Of a stretch of 64,000 nt of DNA, positions 1-11,610 are shown one piece after another (within the stretch, counting starts at the first letter, position 1; every line of letters starts with the position of its first letter). Source of the stretch: Protea cynaroides (taxonomy: Eukaryota; Streptophyta; Magnoliopsida; Proteales; Proteaceae); contig CM053269.1 in the NCBI GenBank assembly GCA_028583415.1, positions 57,587,007 through 57,651,006 on the forward strand, in the 5' to 3' direction. Position numbers and translations under genes: made by a program. Under the pieces are notes generated by a model. It worked only from the letters and a program-made list of their open reading frames with translations. It made no database searches and was not told the origin of the DNA.

Positions 1-146
1 ATGCGACCCTCCCCTAAAATTAATTGTTTTTGGGTCGATTTTATACTTGGGATCTCGATCTCCATCACGCCCTTGGTCCACTTGACTCGACCATGATAGG
101 TAAACCTAGTTCAAGGTGGTAAGACCGGATTAGTTTGACACGGGTC
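1..146. other. Unassigned left edge, possible retroelement terminus
   Basis: No coding signal is visible. The stretch ends in TCTTACA exactly where similarity to the LTR-like sequence at 24069-24415 begins. Read on the minus strand it would start TGTAAGACC, which is the form of an LTR start. It may be the end of another LTR element lying to the left of the window. Only one end is visible, so this is weak. Confidence 0.25.
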
Positions 147-1144
147 TTACAATAGTTGGGTATATTCATTTCAAGATTTCAAACAATCAATCAAGATCTT
201 CCAATAGTGAACCTTCCGTGTGTAGCAACCTTCCTTTTTCTCGTTTACATTTGGATCAATTTTTCGAATCAGATTTTAAAACCACATTTGGAAGCCCAAA
301 CGAACTCTTTCCATGTCAGAATCTTACATGAAATTCAAAACGTTAATATTGATAGTGGTAGAATTTTTTCATCTTTTATTAATTAATTAACAAAATTTTT
401 AAAATATATCAAACTCATAAAATAAATTATATTAAGCTCAATAAGGTACAAAACACCCTAAAAATCAAATTACAAAAGAAATAAAATTGTAAAATTATAC
501 ACTTATCATATATTCTTTGTCACGTTTTACTTATTGAACCGTCACTAGACAGTCTCAAGTTCAAACGTATACTTAGGACGTGCTCAATCCAATTCGATTC
601 TTACTTATATACACTCTTATTAGTAAAAGTCAGAGTTCAAGTCACTTGCTCTTGGGTGTACATTCCAATTTCCACTAGATTATATTAATGTCTATGTGGT
701 GGATTCGTTAGGATTAATGAGAAATCCCATGAAAAAATCTTAACTTGCATTAAAAATTCTAATAATTTTTCTAATATTAAATATTGAGTGAATGTCATTG
801 ATGAGTGTGAAGAGAATGCTCTTTTACTCACCTAACAACTTACATTAGTGATGTTCTCTATACTCTTGTTTCCAAAACCATGATTTTTTTTATCGGGTTT
901 CACCAGCTAAAACCATAGAGATTTCAGTTTCTGCCCTGGCCGAAACCAGACACGAAACAGAGAATTTGATCCTTGGTTTTAAGTGAACTGCAAAAAATCA
1001 TGCGATTTATGGTACTCTTATTGGACCAGCACATATAATAAATACATCATCCCCGTGGTTGAACTTGTGAGTCACTAATCTCTGACCCCGAACATTTCTG
1101 TTCTGAGAACGACAATCCGGACCAACATCTATGAAAAGACGTCC

Positions 1145-1294
1145 ATCGTCGATTCACATAAGATCGACGATTCATAATCAACTAAATTGGAATACGCGGA
1201 TCGAGCATTTTGGCCGTAGATTAAAGGCTGAAATCGGCAGATGGCGCCATTAACCCCGCCAAGAATGGAATTCGAAAAACCCCATCTATAAAAA
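1145..1294 (+). promoter_or_regulatory. Histone H4 copy 1 promoter
   Basis: The plant histone octamer CGCGGATC is at 1195-1202 and a TATA box TATAAAAA at 1287-1294, about 100 bases before the ATG. A perfect inverted repeat ATCGTCGAT/ATCGACGAT is at 1145-1153 and 1163-1171. An E2F-like core (CCCGCCAA, i.e. TTGGCGGG on the other strand) is at 1255-1262. The octamer and E2F-type sites are known from S-phase histone promoters. The same ordered block recurs in front of the other three H4 copies. Confidence 0.85.
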
Positions 1295-1389
1295 CCACAT
1301 GCCTGTAAACCATCGTCACAGTCATCAAAGCAGGAAGAAGAACCAAAGCATCAGTAGCCTCCAAATCTTGATCTTGCCTGACTCTGAAA

Positions 1390-1701
1390 ATGTCTGGTCG
1401 TGGGAAAGGTGGGAAGGGTTTGGGCAAAGGAGGCGCGAAGCGTCATAGGAAGGTGTTGCGAGATAACATCCAAGGTATCACCAAGCCTGCAATTCGTCGT
1501 CTTGCAAGGAGAGGAGGTGTTAAGAGGATCAGTGGTCTCATCTATGAAGAAACCAGAGGTGTTCTCAAGATCTTCCTTGAGAACGTCATTCGTGATGCTG
1601 TAACGTATACGGAGCACGCAAGGAGGAAGACGGTGACGGCCATGGATGTTGTTTATGCCCTGAAGAGGCAGGGGAGGACGCTTTACGGCTTCGGTGGTTA
1701 A
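1390..1701 (+). CDS. H4: Histone H4, copy 1
   Basis: This encodes a complete 103-residue histone H4 including Met, the core histone that pairs with H3 in the nucleosome. The tail begins [20 protein letters not shown], with the lysines known to be acetylated and the basic patch. The histone fold ends in the invariant TLYGFGG. The length is exactly that of the family and there is no intron, as is usual for plant H4. The start is fixed by the conserved N terminus. The protein is identical to copies 2 and 3 although the DNA differs at synonymous sites, which shows purifying selection. The promoter has octamer, E2F-like and TATA elements, so S-phase expression is expected. The 3' flank differs from those of the other copies. 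Confidence 0.98.
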
Positions 1702-4256
1702 AACATTTCTTTAGCCGTTCTGCTTTCTTTTCAGAAATCACAGGGTATTCTACTATGCCGATCAAATCTGGCTGCAGCTGCACAGAGTAACCCTAAATAC
1801 TTTGTAGTTTTGTGTCTAGCCTCTTACCTCCCCTCCTGTCTCCCCATCCTCAATTTCTCTGGTTTAGTCACTTTCCTCTATTTTAAGTATGTATCTTAAA
1901 CTCAATCCTGTGTAACATGAGATCATGGAGCCCATATAAATGTATAATGTATGGGAAACTAGGCGTTTAAAACTGGGCGGATTTTGTTCTAAGCAAAGTG
2001 ATGAATTGAGAAATTGAAATTTTTTTTTAATGAAATTTAGTTTTAAGGCACATTCTCTTGTGAAGACTGAAGTTTTGATTAGTGGAGAACTACGGTACTA
2101 AAAGATTATGTTCTATGCCTTCATGCAACTTGCACAATCTTTTCTCCATAATTCATAGATATGAACAAAATAGATTGATTTTTTTTTTGTTTAGGGTTCA
2201 TGATTAGCTATATATATTAAATTGCATAGTCTAAATTCAATTAAATATTTCATATGTAGTGGCATCCATCGTTTGCATATATCCATGTTTATGGACACTC
2301 TAACCATACCCTTTAGTTTTTACTTTCCTAACTATTAAGGGTATTGTATACTTGACACTGGTGCCCTGGTGCCCAGGTCCCCAGTGTTTGTAGTATTAAC
2401 GCAAAACTCCCTTCCCAAATACTAAAATTATACTGTTATTGTTGTGGTTCCATGATAGCTCATTGAGTGCACGGAAAAAGGAATCAGGGTCAAGAGTGCT
2501 TTGACATTGGGTGGTGTTAATTAGAAAGACCAAACCAAGAAAATAAATAGATCAAATATTTCCAGTGATTAAGATAAAAAAAAAATCTCAAAATATTTTT
2601 ACATTAATAACTCCCACTAAGAAAAAAGAAAAGAAAAAAGATGTACACTACTTATACATCTTTTTTTTTTTATAATAAAAGTCATAATTAAGTTCATTTG
2701 CACATATATGTACATTTTATGAATGTGGGACTTGCCTTTAGAAATGTGGATTCAGCTCGTTTTAATTTCATGTTTGAACTTAGGACTGTCTAGTGGTGTT
2801 TGATAGATGACGGGTAATGAAAAATATATCCAACAATCATTTGCATTCCAAATACATCAGATGTGCTAGAATTATCATTTTTTTTACATTGTTGTTGAAT
2901 TCCTATGTTGCTCTCAACAAACAGTGAGTTATCAGCTATATGCTAGGAATTTTCAGCTTTGTCTATATACAAAACCACTCAAGTGGAAACTCCTTGCATT
3001 TTCAGATCATCTGTTTTACTCTTTGACATTGTAAAAATTAATTGATTTCCCTTGTGCATTTGTTATTAATTTGTTACTAATTTAGGTTGTTAACTAAAAT
3101 AGTATTCTTGGATAGAAAGGTCAATTAGAAAAAGTTTATATTAGGGCCAATTTCATCTGGAATAGATCAACTGCTTCTACATCGTCTTGCCTCTTCTTTG
3201 CTTAGTGTGAGCGGGAAAGAGCTTCGGTAGCAAAAAGAAGATCTATTGAGTTTGAAATTGGGAAGGAGCCAAGGCTTCGTTCACAAAACCTTCTTGAAGC
3301 CAAGAAGTGGAGCCAATCCCAAAATGGTTAAGGGTATAAGCTAATTTGGTTGCTTCCCTTGGAAGAAAAGAAAAATTACAAGAATGAAAGGAAGAAGCTA
3401 AATACAAAATTCTCATGTATAATAAGGAGTAAGGAAAATTCGCATGAAATTTTTTTGGCAAAGATAATGAAGCGTTATATGGGAACCTACAATTTGTTGA
3501 AAATTGCAAAGATAAGAAAAATCTTGGAATACCGACAAGCATTCAAATTTTCAAATAATATCATGAATATAATAATAATTCTGCAAAATCCATATCCGTT
3601 TCTTACATCTCAATCTCCTATCTCTTATCCCTATACACAGATGAAAGGGAAATTAAAAAGAACAAGAAAGAGATTTTAATTCAAATTATTAACCTCAACA
3701 TTTGAGATTCTCATCTTTCATGGAAATATTGGAATTATTGCAATGAGCAATTGCAGCTTGGATAGCATTCTATAGATTGCTTGGGAAGGAAGAATCTCAA
3801 TTGGAATTAGAAGGCCATTATTAGAAGGAGACGTTTGCATATTAACCTGTAACGTTTATTCTTTTTCTTTTGCTTCTTGCATAAATTGTTGATGTTGCAG
3901 AAGGGATGAAGAATCACGTTGTATAGTTGCAGAGCTCAATATTGGAGGTCGATGAAGAAGGTTGGATCCATTTTGTTTGAAATGCCTCTTCTTTTCATGA
4001 TTTCACTGGTTTAGCAAATGTATTTCGACAAAGAACTTCTGCTTCTTGTAGATTCATCGAGGTTGTAGAACTGAAAAGTTGCATCGTAAAGTTGCATAAA
4101 TCTAAATCATTGAAGGTTGCAGATGGAGGCGAAATTCATTTAAGTTAAAATGCTTATTTTTTTCACGATTTCATTGGTTGAACAAATATACTACACTGTA
4201 CATTTGCTCCCATCAATTCTTTCTACTATTGTTTTATGAATGATCGATGGATATAT
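1702..4256. other. AT-rich intergenic stretch after H4 copy 1
   Basis: No gene is recognised. The region holds poly(A)/poly(T) runs and short open frames with no family resemblance. Bases about 3895-4030 and 4100-4200 look like a degenerate direct repeat: both run from GTTGCAGA through a TTTCATTGGTT-like or TTTCACTGGTT-like motif. The host flank TATAT at 4252-4256 abuts the inverted LTR-like element. Confidence 0.4.
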
Positions 4257-7200
4257 TGATAAGTGTATAATTTTATATATTTTTTTTCATTTTGCATTAT
4301 GATTTTTAAGGTGTTTTATACTTTATTGAGCTTAATAGAATTTATTTTATGAGTTGGTATATATTTTAGAAATTTTGTTAATTAATTAATAAAAGATGAA
4401 AAATTCTAGCCCTTTCAATATTAACGTTTTGAATTTCATGTAGGATTCTGACATGGAAAGAGTTTGTTTGGACTTCCAAATATGATTTTAAAATATGATT
4501 TGAAAAATTGATCCAAATCTAAACCAGAGAAGGAAGGTTACTACACACGGAAGGTTCACTATTGAAAGATCTTGATTGATTGTTGAAAATCTTGAGGAGA
4601 ATATATACAAATATAGAATCTTACAAAATTTGATAGATTTGGGGGTGACAATTGTTTAATAATGGAATGATTTTCATCTAACTATGAATGTGGATTTTGT
4701 TTAATTTTTATTTCTATGTAATAAAGTTGTCAAATCTAGGCATATCAATTTTAGTCTTGTATTTTGACTATTTAAACAATGTAAAGCCTATGTAAAGATC
4801 ATCTAAGAGTGATTAAGAAAGAAGGCAGTGGTTGAAGAACAATTCTCTTTCTTTTATTCTTGTGTTCTAGAAGAAGTCATGTGTGGTTAACTTTTTTATC
4901 TTCGGTTAGACGGAGCTGAAGTCATCATTGTAAACTTGTGATACTTGTTCTTATTTATTGATTTTTCTTTCAATTTATGTATATAATGATTGGTGAATGG
5001 GTTGATTATGAGTACTACTAATTGATTTATTTATCTAATCGATTGTTATATTAGAATTGAATTGTTATCAATTAATTATTCTATGTCAGTGGCAATAGGG
5101 ATTGATGTTAATGGATAAGTTAATGTTATATTCCTAGGAGAAATCAGATTAAAGTAATTAAACAACGTTGGTGTGTGCTTAACGTTTAATTTCAATCATC
5201 TTTATAATTGTTGTTATTCTTGAATCAAATCGAGAGCCTAGTCTTGAGATTGATTTAAGAATAAGGGTACTATTAATAAGTTATATTTTAATAGATCAAT
5301 ATTAATGAAAGAATAAGGATTTTAGGCTTAATTCTAATTTTCTTGATTGATTATTCAATTTGAATTGATTATCCTTTATGTCGATGAACAAGTTTACGAA
5401 GATGGTGTAAGTATCATTTTCACCGAATCATTTTCTAATTGGTTTAATATTTGATATTTGTATTACCTTGCTCTTATTTTTATATTCTAGATAATTAATT
5501 ATTGTTTATTTCTATTGCAAACATACACCCCTCCATACGTAGGATAGTTAATGAAGTTGTGCTAATAAGATCAATCAGAATCTGCTTTAGTACAACAATT
5601 GGTTATTTTCTGAGTCTTATTTCATTTTCATTTGTTTTTCTCTCTTTAGGTTAATTAAACATTTTAATCTTGATCATACAATGCATGTGGGTTCGACCCT
5701 TACTTGCTACTATATACGTTTCAAAGTAAGGTAATTTAATTTGAACGCTCGACACGCATCAAATGAAAATGAAAAATGAAATAAGACTCAGAAAATAACC
5801 AATTGTTATACTAAAGTATATTCTGATTGATTTTATTAGCACAATTTCATTGGCTATCCTACCTATAGAGGGGGATATGTTTGCAATAGAAATAAACAGT
5901 AATTAATTATCTAAAATGTAAGAATAAAGAGCAAGTTAATACAAATATCAAAGATTAAACCAATAAGAGAATGTTTCGATCAAAATGATACTTACTCCAT
6001 CTTCGTAAACTTGTTCATCGACATAAAGGATAATCAATTCAATTGAATAATCAATCAAAAAAATTAGGATTAGGCCTAAAATTCTTATTCTTTCATTAAG
6101 ATTGGTCTATTAAAATATAGCTTATTAATAGTACCCTTATTCTTATATCAATCTCAAGACTAGGCTCTCGATTTGATTCAGAAATAACAACAATTATAAA
6201 TACGATTGAAATTAAACGTTAAGCATACACCAGCATTGTTTAATTACTTTAATCTGATTTCTTCTAGGAATATAACATTAACTTGTCCATTAACATCAAT
6301 CCTCGTTGCCACTGACATAGAATAATCAATTAATAGCAATTCCATTCTAATCTAACAATTGATTAGATAAATAAATCAATTAATAGTACTCATAATCAAC
6401 CCATCTATCAATCATTATATACATAAATTGAAAGAAAAATAAATATTCAATTAAAAATCAATAAATAAGTACAAGTCTCACTAGTTTACAGTGATGACTT
6501 CAGCTCCGTCTAACCGAAGATAAGAAAATTAGCCACATGACTTCTTCTAGAACACAAGAATAAAAGAAAGAGAGTTGTTCTTCAGTTATTGACTTATTTC
6601 TCACTCTTGGATGAATTTTACATAAGCTTTGCAATGTGTAAATAGTCAAAATATAATACTAAAATTAGTATGCTTAGATTTGACATCTTATTATATGAAA
6701 ATAAAAATTAAACAAAATCTTAATTCCTAGATTAGATAAAAATCATTCTATTATTAAACAATTGTCACCCTCAAATCTATCAAATTTTGTATGATTCTAT
6801 AGTTGTGTATATTTGTGAGGATAGTGATGTCCACCCACGCTGAATGGACGGTGAAATGATTTGGAGTCGCCACCTAGATTAAGGTCTAGGACCTAATATG
6901 TAGCCTCATCCTGAGATAAGACTTCTATTGACTCACGACCCAATGTATCAGCTTTGGTCCAACAGAGAACGGGTAAGCGTTCAAAGTACAGTTTGGGAAG
7001 GTGTTAGGCACCCAAAACTGCCCGATTCGAAAATCGGCCTCCTATGTGATTCTACTTTCCTTAGACTTTATGGTTCTGACTGTTCATGGTCAATGGATGA
7101 TGACTAGGGCTCATGGGGGATCCTATGCCAAGTTACTGAGTTCTTCTAGCTTAAGTTCAGCCAAAACATGTTCTCAAAGTAAGAAAATAAATAAAATAAT

Positions 7201-7450
7201 ATACAATGAACCGAACCAAAGATGGTTCGGTGATGGACTGAATCTGAAATGTCCAAAACGTCTCAAATTGCCTACGTATTCCAATCCTGGAAATCAAGTC
7301 CAAAAACGTAGTTCGAAACAGAAAGTGGTTAAGGTTTATGGGTGTGGATTATGATTAAGCTTTCTTAGATTCAATTTATTCAAGTTGAAGTTTATGCTTG
7401 ATGATGATTGAGATTGAATCTAGAGATAGCCTAAATGGATCAAAGTGAAC

Positions 7451-7491
7451 GAGGATATGGATACGGATATGGATATGGATATGGATATGGG
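7451..7491. repeat. GGATAT hexamer microsatellite
   Basis: Five to six tandem copies of GGATAT, with one GGATAC variant. The same tract is present in the other LTR at about 19157-19196. Confidence 0.8.
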
Positions 7492-7596
7492 GAACCTAAG
7501 GATACTAAGATGGGGTACCGTACTTGGAGAGTCCTCCAAGTTGCCTACGTATTCCAGAGGTCCTGGAAATCAGGTACAACGTAGTTCGTTTCATGG

Positions 7597-7810
7597 GTTG
7601 TACTCTCAGGGAGTAAGGTGTGTCTCTCAGGGAGTAGAGTGTGGCTCTCAGGGAGTAGGGTGTGGCTCTCAGGGAGTAAGGTGTGGCTCTCAGGGAGTAG
7701 AGTGTGGCTCTCAGGGAGTAGAGTGTGGCTCTCAGGGAGTAGAGTGTGGCTCTCAGGGAGTAGGGTGTGGCTCTCAGGGAGTAGGGTGTGGCTCTCAGGG
7801 AGTAGAGTGT
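7597..7810. repeat. 21-bp tandem array in the left LTR
   Basis: About ten copies of a 21-base unit with core GGCTCTCAGGGAGTAG. Because the unit is a multiple of three and lacks stops, it creates long open frames on both strands, but these are repeat artefacts. The homologous array in the right LTR (about 19309-19513) is shorter and contains CTCGGGGAG variants. Confidence 0.9.
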
Positions 7811-7815
7811 AAGAT

Positions 7816-7951
7816 AGTCTCGCAAGACTAAGGTGCGTACTCGCAAGCACGACTTCAAGATAGAGCCTCGCAAGGCTAAGGGGGGTGGGTGCTCGCAAGC
7901 ACGACTTCAAGATAGAGCCTCGCAAGGCTAAGGGTGCGTACTCGCAAGTAC
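7816..7951. repeat. Cluster of six short inverted repeats with loop CGCA
   Basis: Six 14-base units have the form stem5-CGCA-stem5. They are AGTCT/AGACT (7816-7829), GTACT/AGCAC (7837-7850), AGCCT/AGGCT (7864-7877), GTGCT/AGCAC (7889-7902), AGCCT/AGGCT (7916-7929) and GTACT/AGTAC (7938-7951). Two stem families alternate. Stem changes are compensated on the other arm, except for one A/C mismatch in the second unit. The same cluster occurs in the right LTR at about 19518-19653. Confidence 0.85.
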
Positions 7952-7965
7952 GACTTCATGATAGA

Positions 7966-8681
7966 GGGAGTTGGATTTGTACTCTCAGGGAGTAAGGTTT
8001 GTACTCTCAGGGAGTAGGGTTGTACTCTCAGGGAGTAGGGTTGTACTCTCAGGGAGTAAGGTTTGTACTCTCAGGGAGTAAGGGTTGTACTCTCAGGGAG
8101 TTAGGGTTGTACTCTCAGGGAGTAAGGTTTGTACTCTCAGGGAGTAAGGTTTGTACTCTCAGGGAGTAAAGTTTGTACTCTCAGGGAGTAAGGTTTGTAC
8201 TCTCAGGGAGTAAGGTTTGTACTCTCAGGGAGTAGGGTTGTACTCTCAGGGAGTAAGGTTTGTTTGTACTCTCAGGGAGTGATGTTTGTACTCTCAGGGA
8301 GTAAGGTTTGTACTCTCAGGGAGTAAGGTTTGTACTCTCAGGGAGTAGGGTTGTACTCTCAGGGAGTAAGGTTTGTTTGTACTCTCAGGGAGTAAGGTTT
8401 GTACTCTCAGGGAGTGAGGTTTGTACTCTCAGGGAGTGAGGTTTGTACTCTCAGGGAGTGAGGTTTGTACTCTCAGGGAGTGATGTTTGTACTCTCAGGG
8501 AGTAGGGTTGTGCTCTCAGGGAGTAGGGTTTGTACTCTCAGGGAGTAAGGATGTACTCTCAGGGAGTAAGGATTTGTACTATCAGGGAGTAGGGTTGTAC
8601 TCTCAGGGAGTAAGGTTTGTACTCTCAGGGAGTAAGATTTGTACTCTCAGGGAGTTGGATTTGTACTCTCAGGGAGTAAGA
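7966..8681. repeat. 22-bp tandem array in the left LTR
   Basis: About 32 head-to-tail copies of a 21-22-base unit with core TTTGTACTCTCAGGGAGTAA. Each core contains the small inverted repeat TACTC-TCAGG-GAGTA. The right LTR has the equivalent array at about 19672-20380, with many CTCGGGGAG variants and some rearranged units. Such arrays inside LTRs are a known source of satellite DNA. Confidence 0.92.
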
Positions 8682-9309
8682 TTTTAGGGCACATTGATTG
8701 AGGTGTGGAACCGTATCTGGGAGTTTCCCAGACTACCTACGTATCTTAGGGTTTTCCCTAAGAATCAGGATCCACGTAGTTCGAAACATGGCACTGTTCA
8801 TTGGGTGACCCACTTGGGTCAGAATATGAGCGGTCCAGCCGGACCGAATGATAATCCTAGATGATCTGTGGTTGGATTCAACATTACATCTATCTAGATT
8901 CTGCATCCTAGGGGAAATGAACTGAGGGGTAGGGATCGTCCTAAACTACCCTTGTCACTTACAACCCTGATTTTAGAATTGTTGGGCTAGGCTTCATGAT
9001 TCTTGATTAAGAATTTTTATCATTTTTCCATTATTACCCTTCCCATGAATGTGGGTGCCTACATGCACGTCCCCACACCTAGGAGTGTCTTCTATCAGTG
9101 TACATGCACGGCAGTTCGACTAGGGTGTAGCGAAAAGTAAGTTCTTGCCGACATAAACATCATTCAAGCATAGCATACAGCAGCAGATCAGCATGGCAGT
9201 GTGCACAAAGCTAACATTGTAAGCATTCCAAACATTGTAGTGCATAATATGACAGCATAATCAAGGGAAAATGATAGATGCATAGATATAACAACATAGA
9301 CCATATCAA

Positions 9310-10250
9310 ATCCTCAATCTAACGGTTATATCTCTTCAAAAAAAATGATGATCATGATCAACTCTTAGATTTCATCAAAACAGCCAAGATCAACGGCTCA
9401 GATCTCATCAAATAGCTATAATCATGATCAATGACTCATATCTCATCAAAATAGCTATGATCTATGGCTTAGATCTCCTATCATGATCAGACTAAGAAAT
9501 CAATGGCTCAGATTCGTCTAAATCAATTATGATCCAGATTCAATAATTTACATCACTCAAAAATTTTTACGATGATAATCCAACGGTTTAAATCACTCAA
9601 GATCATAATCCAATCGTTCAGATTCATCAAAAATACTCATGATCAAGATTTAACGATTTAGATTCATCAAAATCACCCACGATGACAATCCAACGGTTCA
9701 AATTGCCTAAGATCATAATCCAACCATTCAGATTCATTTAAATCATTTCCAAAGATAATCTAATGGCCCAGATCGTTCATCATGATAATCTAACCGCTCA
9801 GATTGATTAAAAGCACTTCCAAAGACCATCTAACGGTTCAGATTGTCAAGATCACAATCCAGCCGTTCAGATTGATTAACATCACTTCCAAAGATCATCT
9901 AACGGTTCAAATTAATTAAAATCACATCAAAATTTCAGATCAATGGCTATGATCAAATCATTAAAATTCTAATCATATGGTCACGATCAACTCTCGTAAA
10001 ATTCAGATCATGTGGTTGGATCACCCACATTAAAATTTCGATCATATGGTCGGACCAATCACATTAAGATTCCCATCACATGGTCGGACCAACTACAATT
10101 TCCATCACATGATCGGACCAATTACATGAAAATCATGGTCGGATCAATTCCATAAATAATTCCAAGTAAGTGATGGGATTAATTTCATTCAATTACTTCA
10201 AGCATCCACTGGATCAATTTCAAAATAATTCATTAATTTCATAGCAATTC
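9310..10250. repeat. Degenerate interspersed repeat field in the LTR
   Basis: Loosely repeated motifs such as AATCCAACGGTTCAGATT, GATCATAATC and ATCACATGGTCGGACCAA recur every 25-50 bases with many changes. No open frame is maintained. This looks like an old, decayed tandem array. The right LTR carries the same field at about 21010-21960 with high identity. Confidence 0.7.
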
Positions 10251-10499
10251 CAAACATTCATCAATTTCATAACGATTCCAAACATTCATGATCGGATCGA
10301 TAAAATAAATCATGGTTGGAATAAAGAGGGCAGATTGCATGGCATCATTCAAGGGTTCAGCTCATCATATCAAGAGTTCAGATTAATTTTCAATCATCAC
10401 AATAAATATATAACCAGTTTTAGATTCTAGATCAAGGGTTGATGATAGAGCTGATGAGGTGATCAATTCAGGTATGTAACAGGTAAAAATTTCTTACCT

Positions 10500-11610
10500 C
10501 TTCTTCTTTCCTTCAACTTTCTTCTTCTTCATCTTCTCTTTCCCCATTTGCCGGTACTGCTGCTACCGCTTCTTCTTCTTCTTCTCCTCTCTGGTTTCAC
10601 TCTTTTTTTTTTTTTTTTTTTTTTTCACTCTATGGACCAGACCAGCAGCAGAGCTGCTGCTCTTTTTTCTCATCCACGGCAGCGGCAGCTCTGCTGCCAC
10701 TGTTTTTTCTTCTCTGCCTCTCTGCCTCTCTCTCTTTCTTCTCTGCTTTCTTTTTTTTTTTTTTTTTTTTTCTCATGGACCAGCAGCAGAGCTGCTGCTC
10801 CCTCTTTCTTCGGTGGCGACGGCTCTGCTGCTGCCATCTTCTTCTTGCTCATCTGCCTCTTTTTTTTTTTTTTTTTACTCCATGGACCAGCAGCAGAGCT
10901 GCTGTTTCTTTTTCTCCATGGCGGCGGCAGCTCTGCTGCTGCTGCCTTCTTCCCTCCTCTCTCTGCCTCTCTCTCTTTCTTCTCGGGTCTCACTCACCCT
11001 CCCTTTTTTTTTTCTCTTCCTCTGGTTCGGTGGACTAGGGGGTTTTTATAGGAGAAAATCAGACAGGGGTGGCTACGGTTGGAGTTTCAGGCGGGTGGCT
11101 CAAGGTAGCAGGTGGCGGTGAGGGAGGGGCATGGAGAAGATGGGGTAGTTGGTGATGATTTGAGGCAAATGGGTATGGGGAAAGTGTTGTCGGTGGGCTC
11201 AAGGAGAGGAGACGTGGGTGTTCGGCTGGGTAGGTAGGTGGCTGGATGAAGGAGGAGGTGGCAGTATGGTTCTGCCGCTCCTCCTTTCTCCCTTCCTTCC
11301 CCTCCTTTCGTTTCTCTCTCTTTCTCCCTCTCTCTCTTCCTTCTCTCTCTCTCTTCCTCTCTCTCTCTCCTCTCTCTCTTCCCATTCTCTCTCTCTCTTC
11401 CTCTCTCTCTCTCTCCCTCTCTCTCTTCCCATTCTCTCTTTTATTCGGATTCTTCTTTTTTCCTTTTTAACCGACTAATATATATATATAATATAACATA
11501 GTATAATATAATATAGTATAATATAGTATAATAATATAATATATAAAAATATATATAATATGATATATATATATAAAACATATATTATATAATATATAAA
11601 TGTATATATG
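10500..11610. repeat. Pyrimidine-rich, poly(T), CT and AT low-complexity block
   Basis: Poly(T) runs alternate with CTCTCTC tracts. Several copies of a short hairpin have stem CAGCAGC/GCTGCTG and loop AGA. An AT-rich stretch with TATATA motifs follows after 11478. Open frames rich in Phe, Ser and Leu (or Glu and Arg on the minus strand) here come from the composition. The equivalent block in the right LTR is about 22190-23290. Confidence 0.75.

Larger units (their letters stand above)
147..1800. repeat. Segmental duplication block around H4 copy 1
   Basis: Bases about 147-586 match 24069-24487: the right end of the inverted LTR-like element, its TATAT flank and host DNA beyond. Bases about 590-690 match 34155-34260, and the H4 promoter and coding region match 34560-35188. 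The same ancestral locus therefore exists twice. In the second copy it is split by the 24488-34154 insert. The block 690-1000 is diverged or rearranged between the copies, and the 3' flanks after the stop codon are only weakly similar. Confidence 0.8.

Noticed and set aside
7445..7873. Long open frames with repeated SQGVECG or LPESHTL units on both strands
   Set aside because: They come from a 21-base tandem repeat that has no stops and is a multiple of three. They lie inside an LTR and appear in several frames at once.
7966..8681. CRISPR-like regular repeat array
   Set aside because: The units are contiguous with no unique spacers, and the host is a plant. It is a tandem array inside a retrotransposon LTR.
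10548..11121. Phe/Leu/Ser-rich frames that look like signal peptides or membrane proteins
   Set aside because: They are the translation of poly(T) and CT-rich low-complexity DNA, with overlapping frames of equal length. The same is true at 22245-22813.
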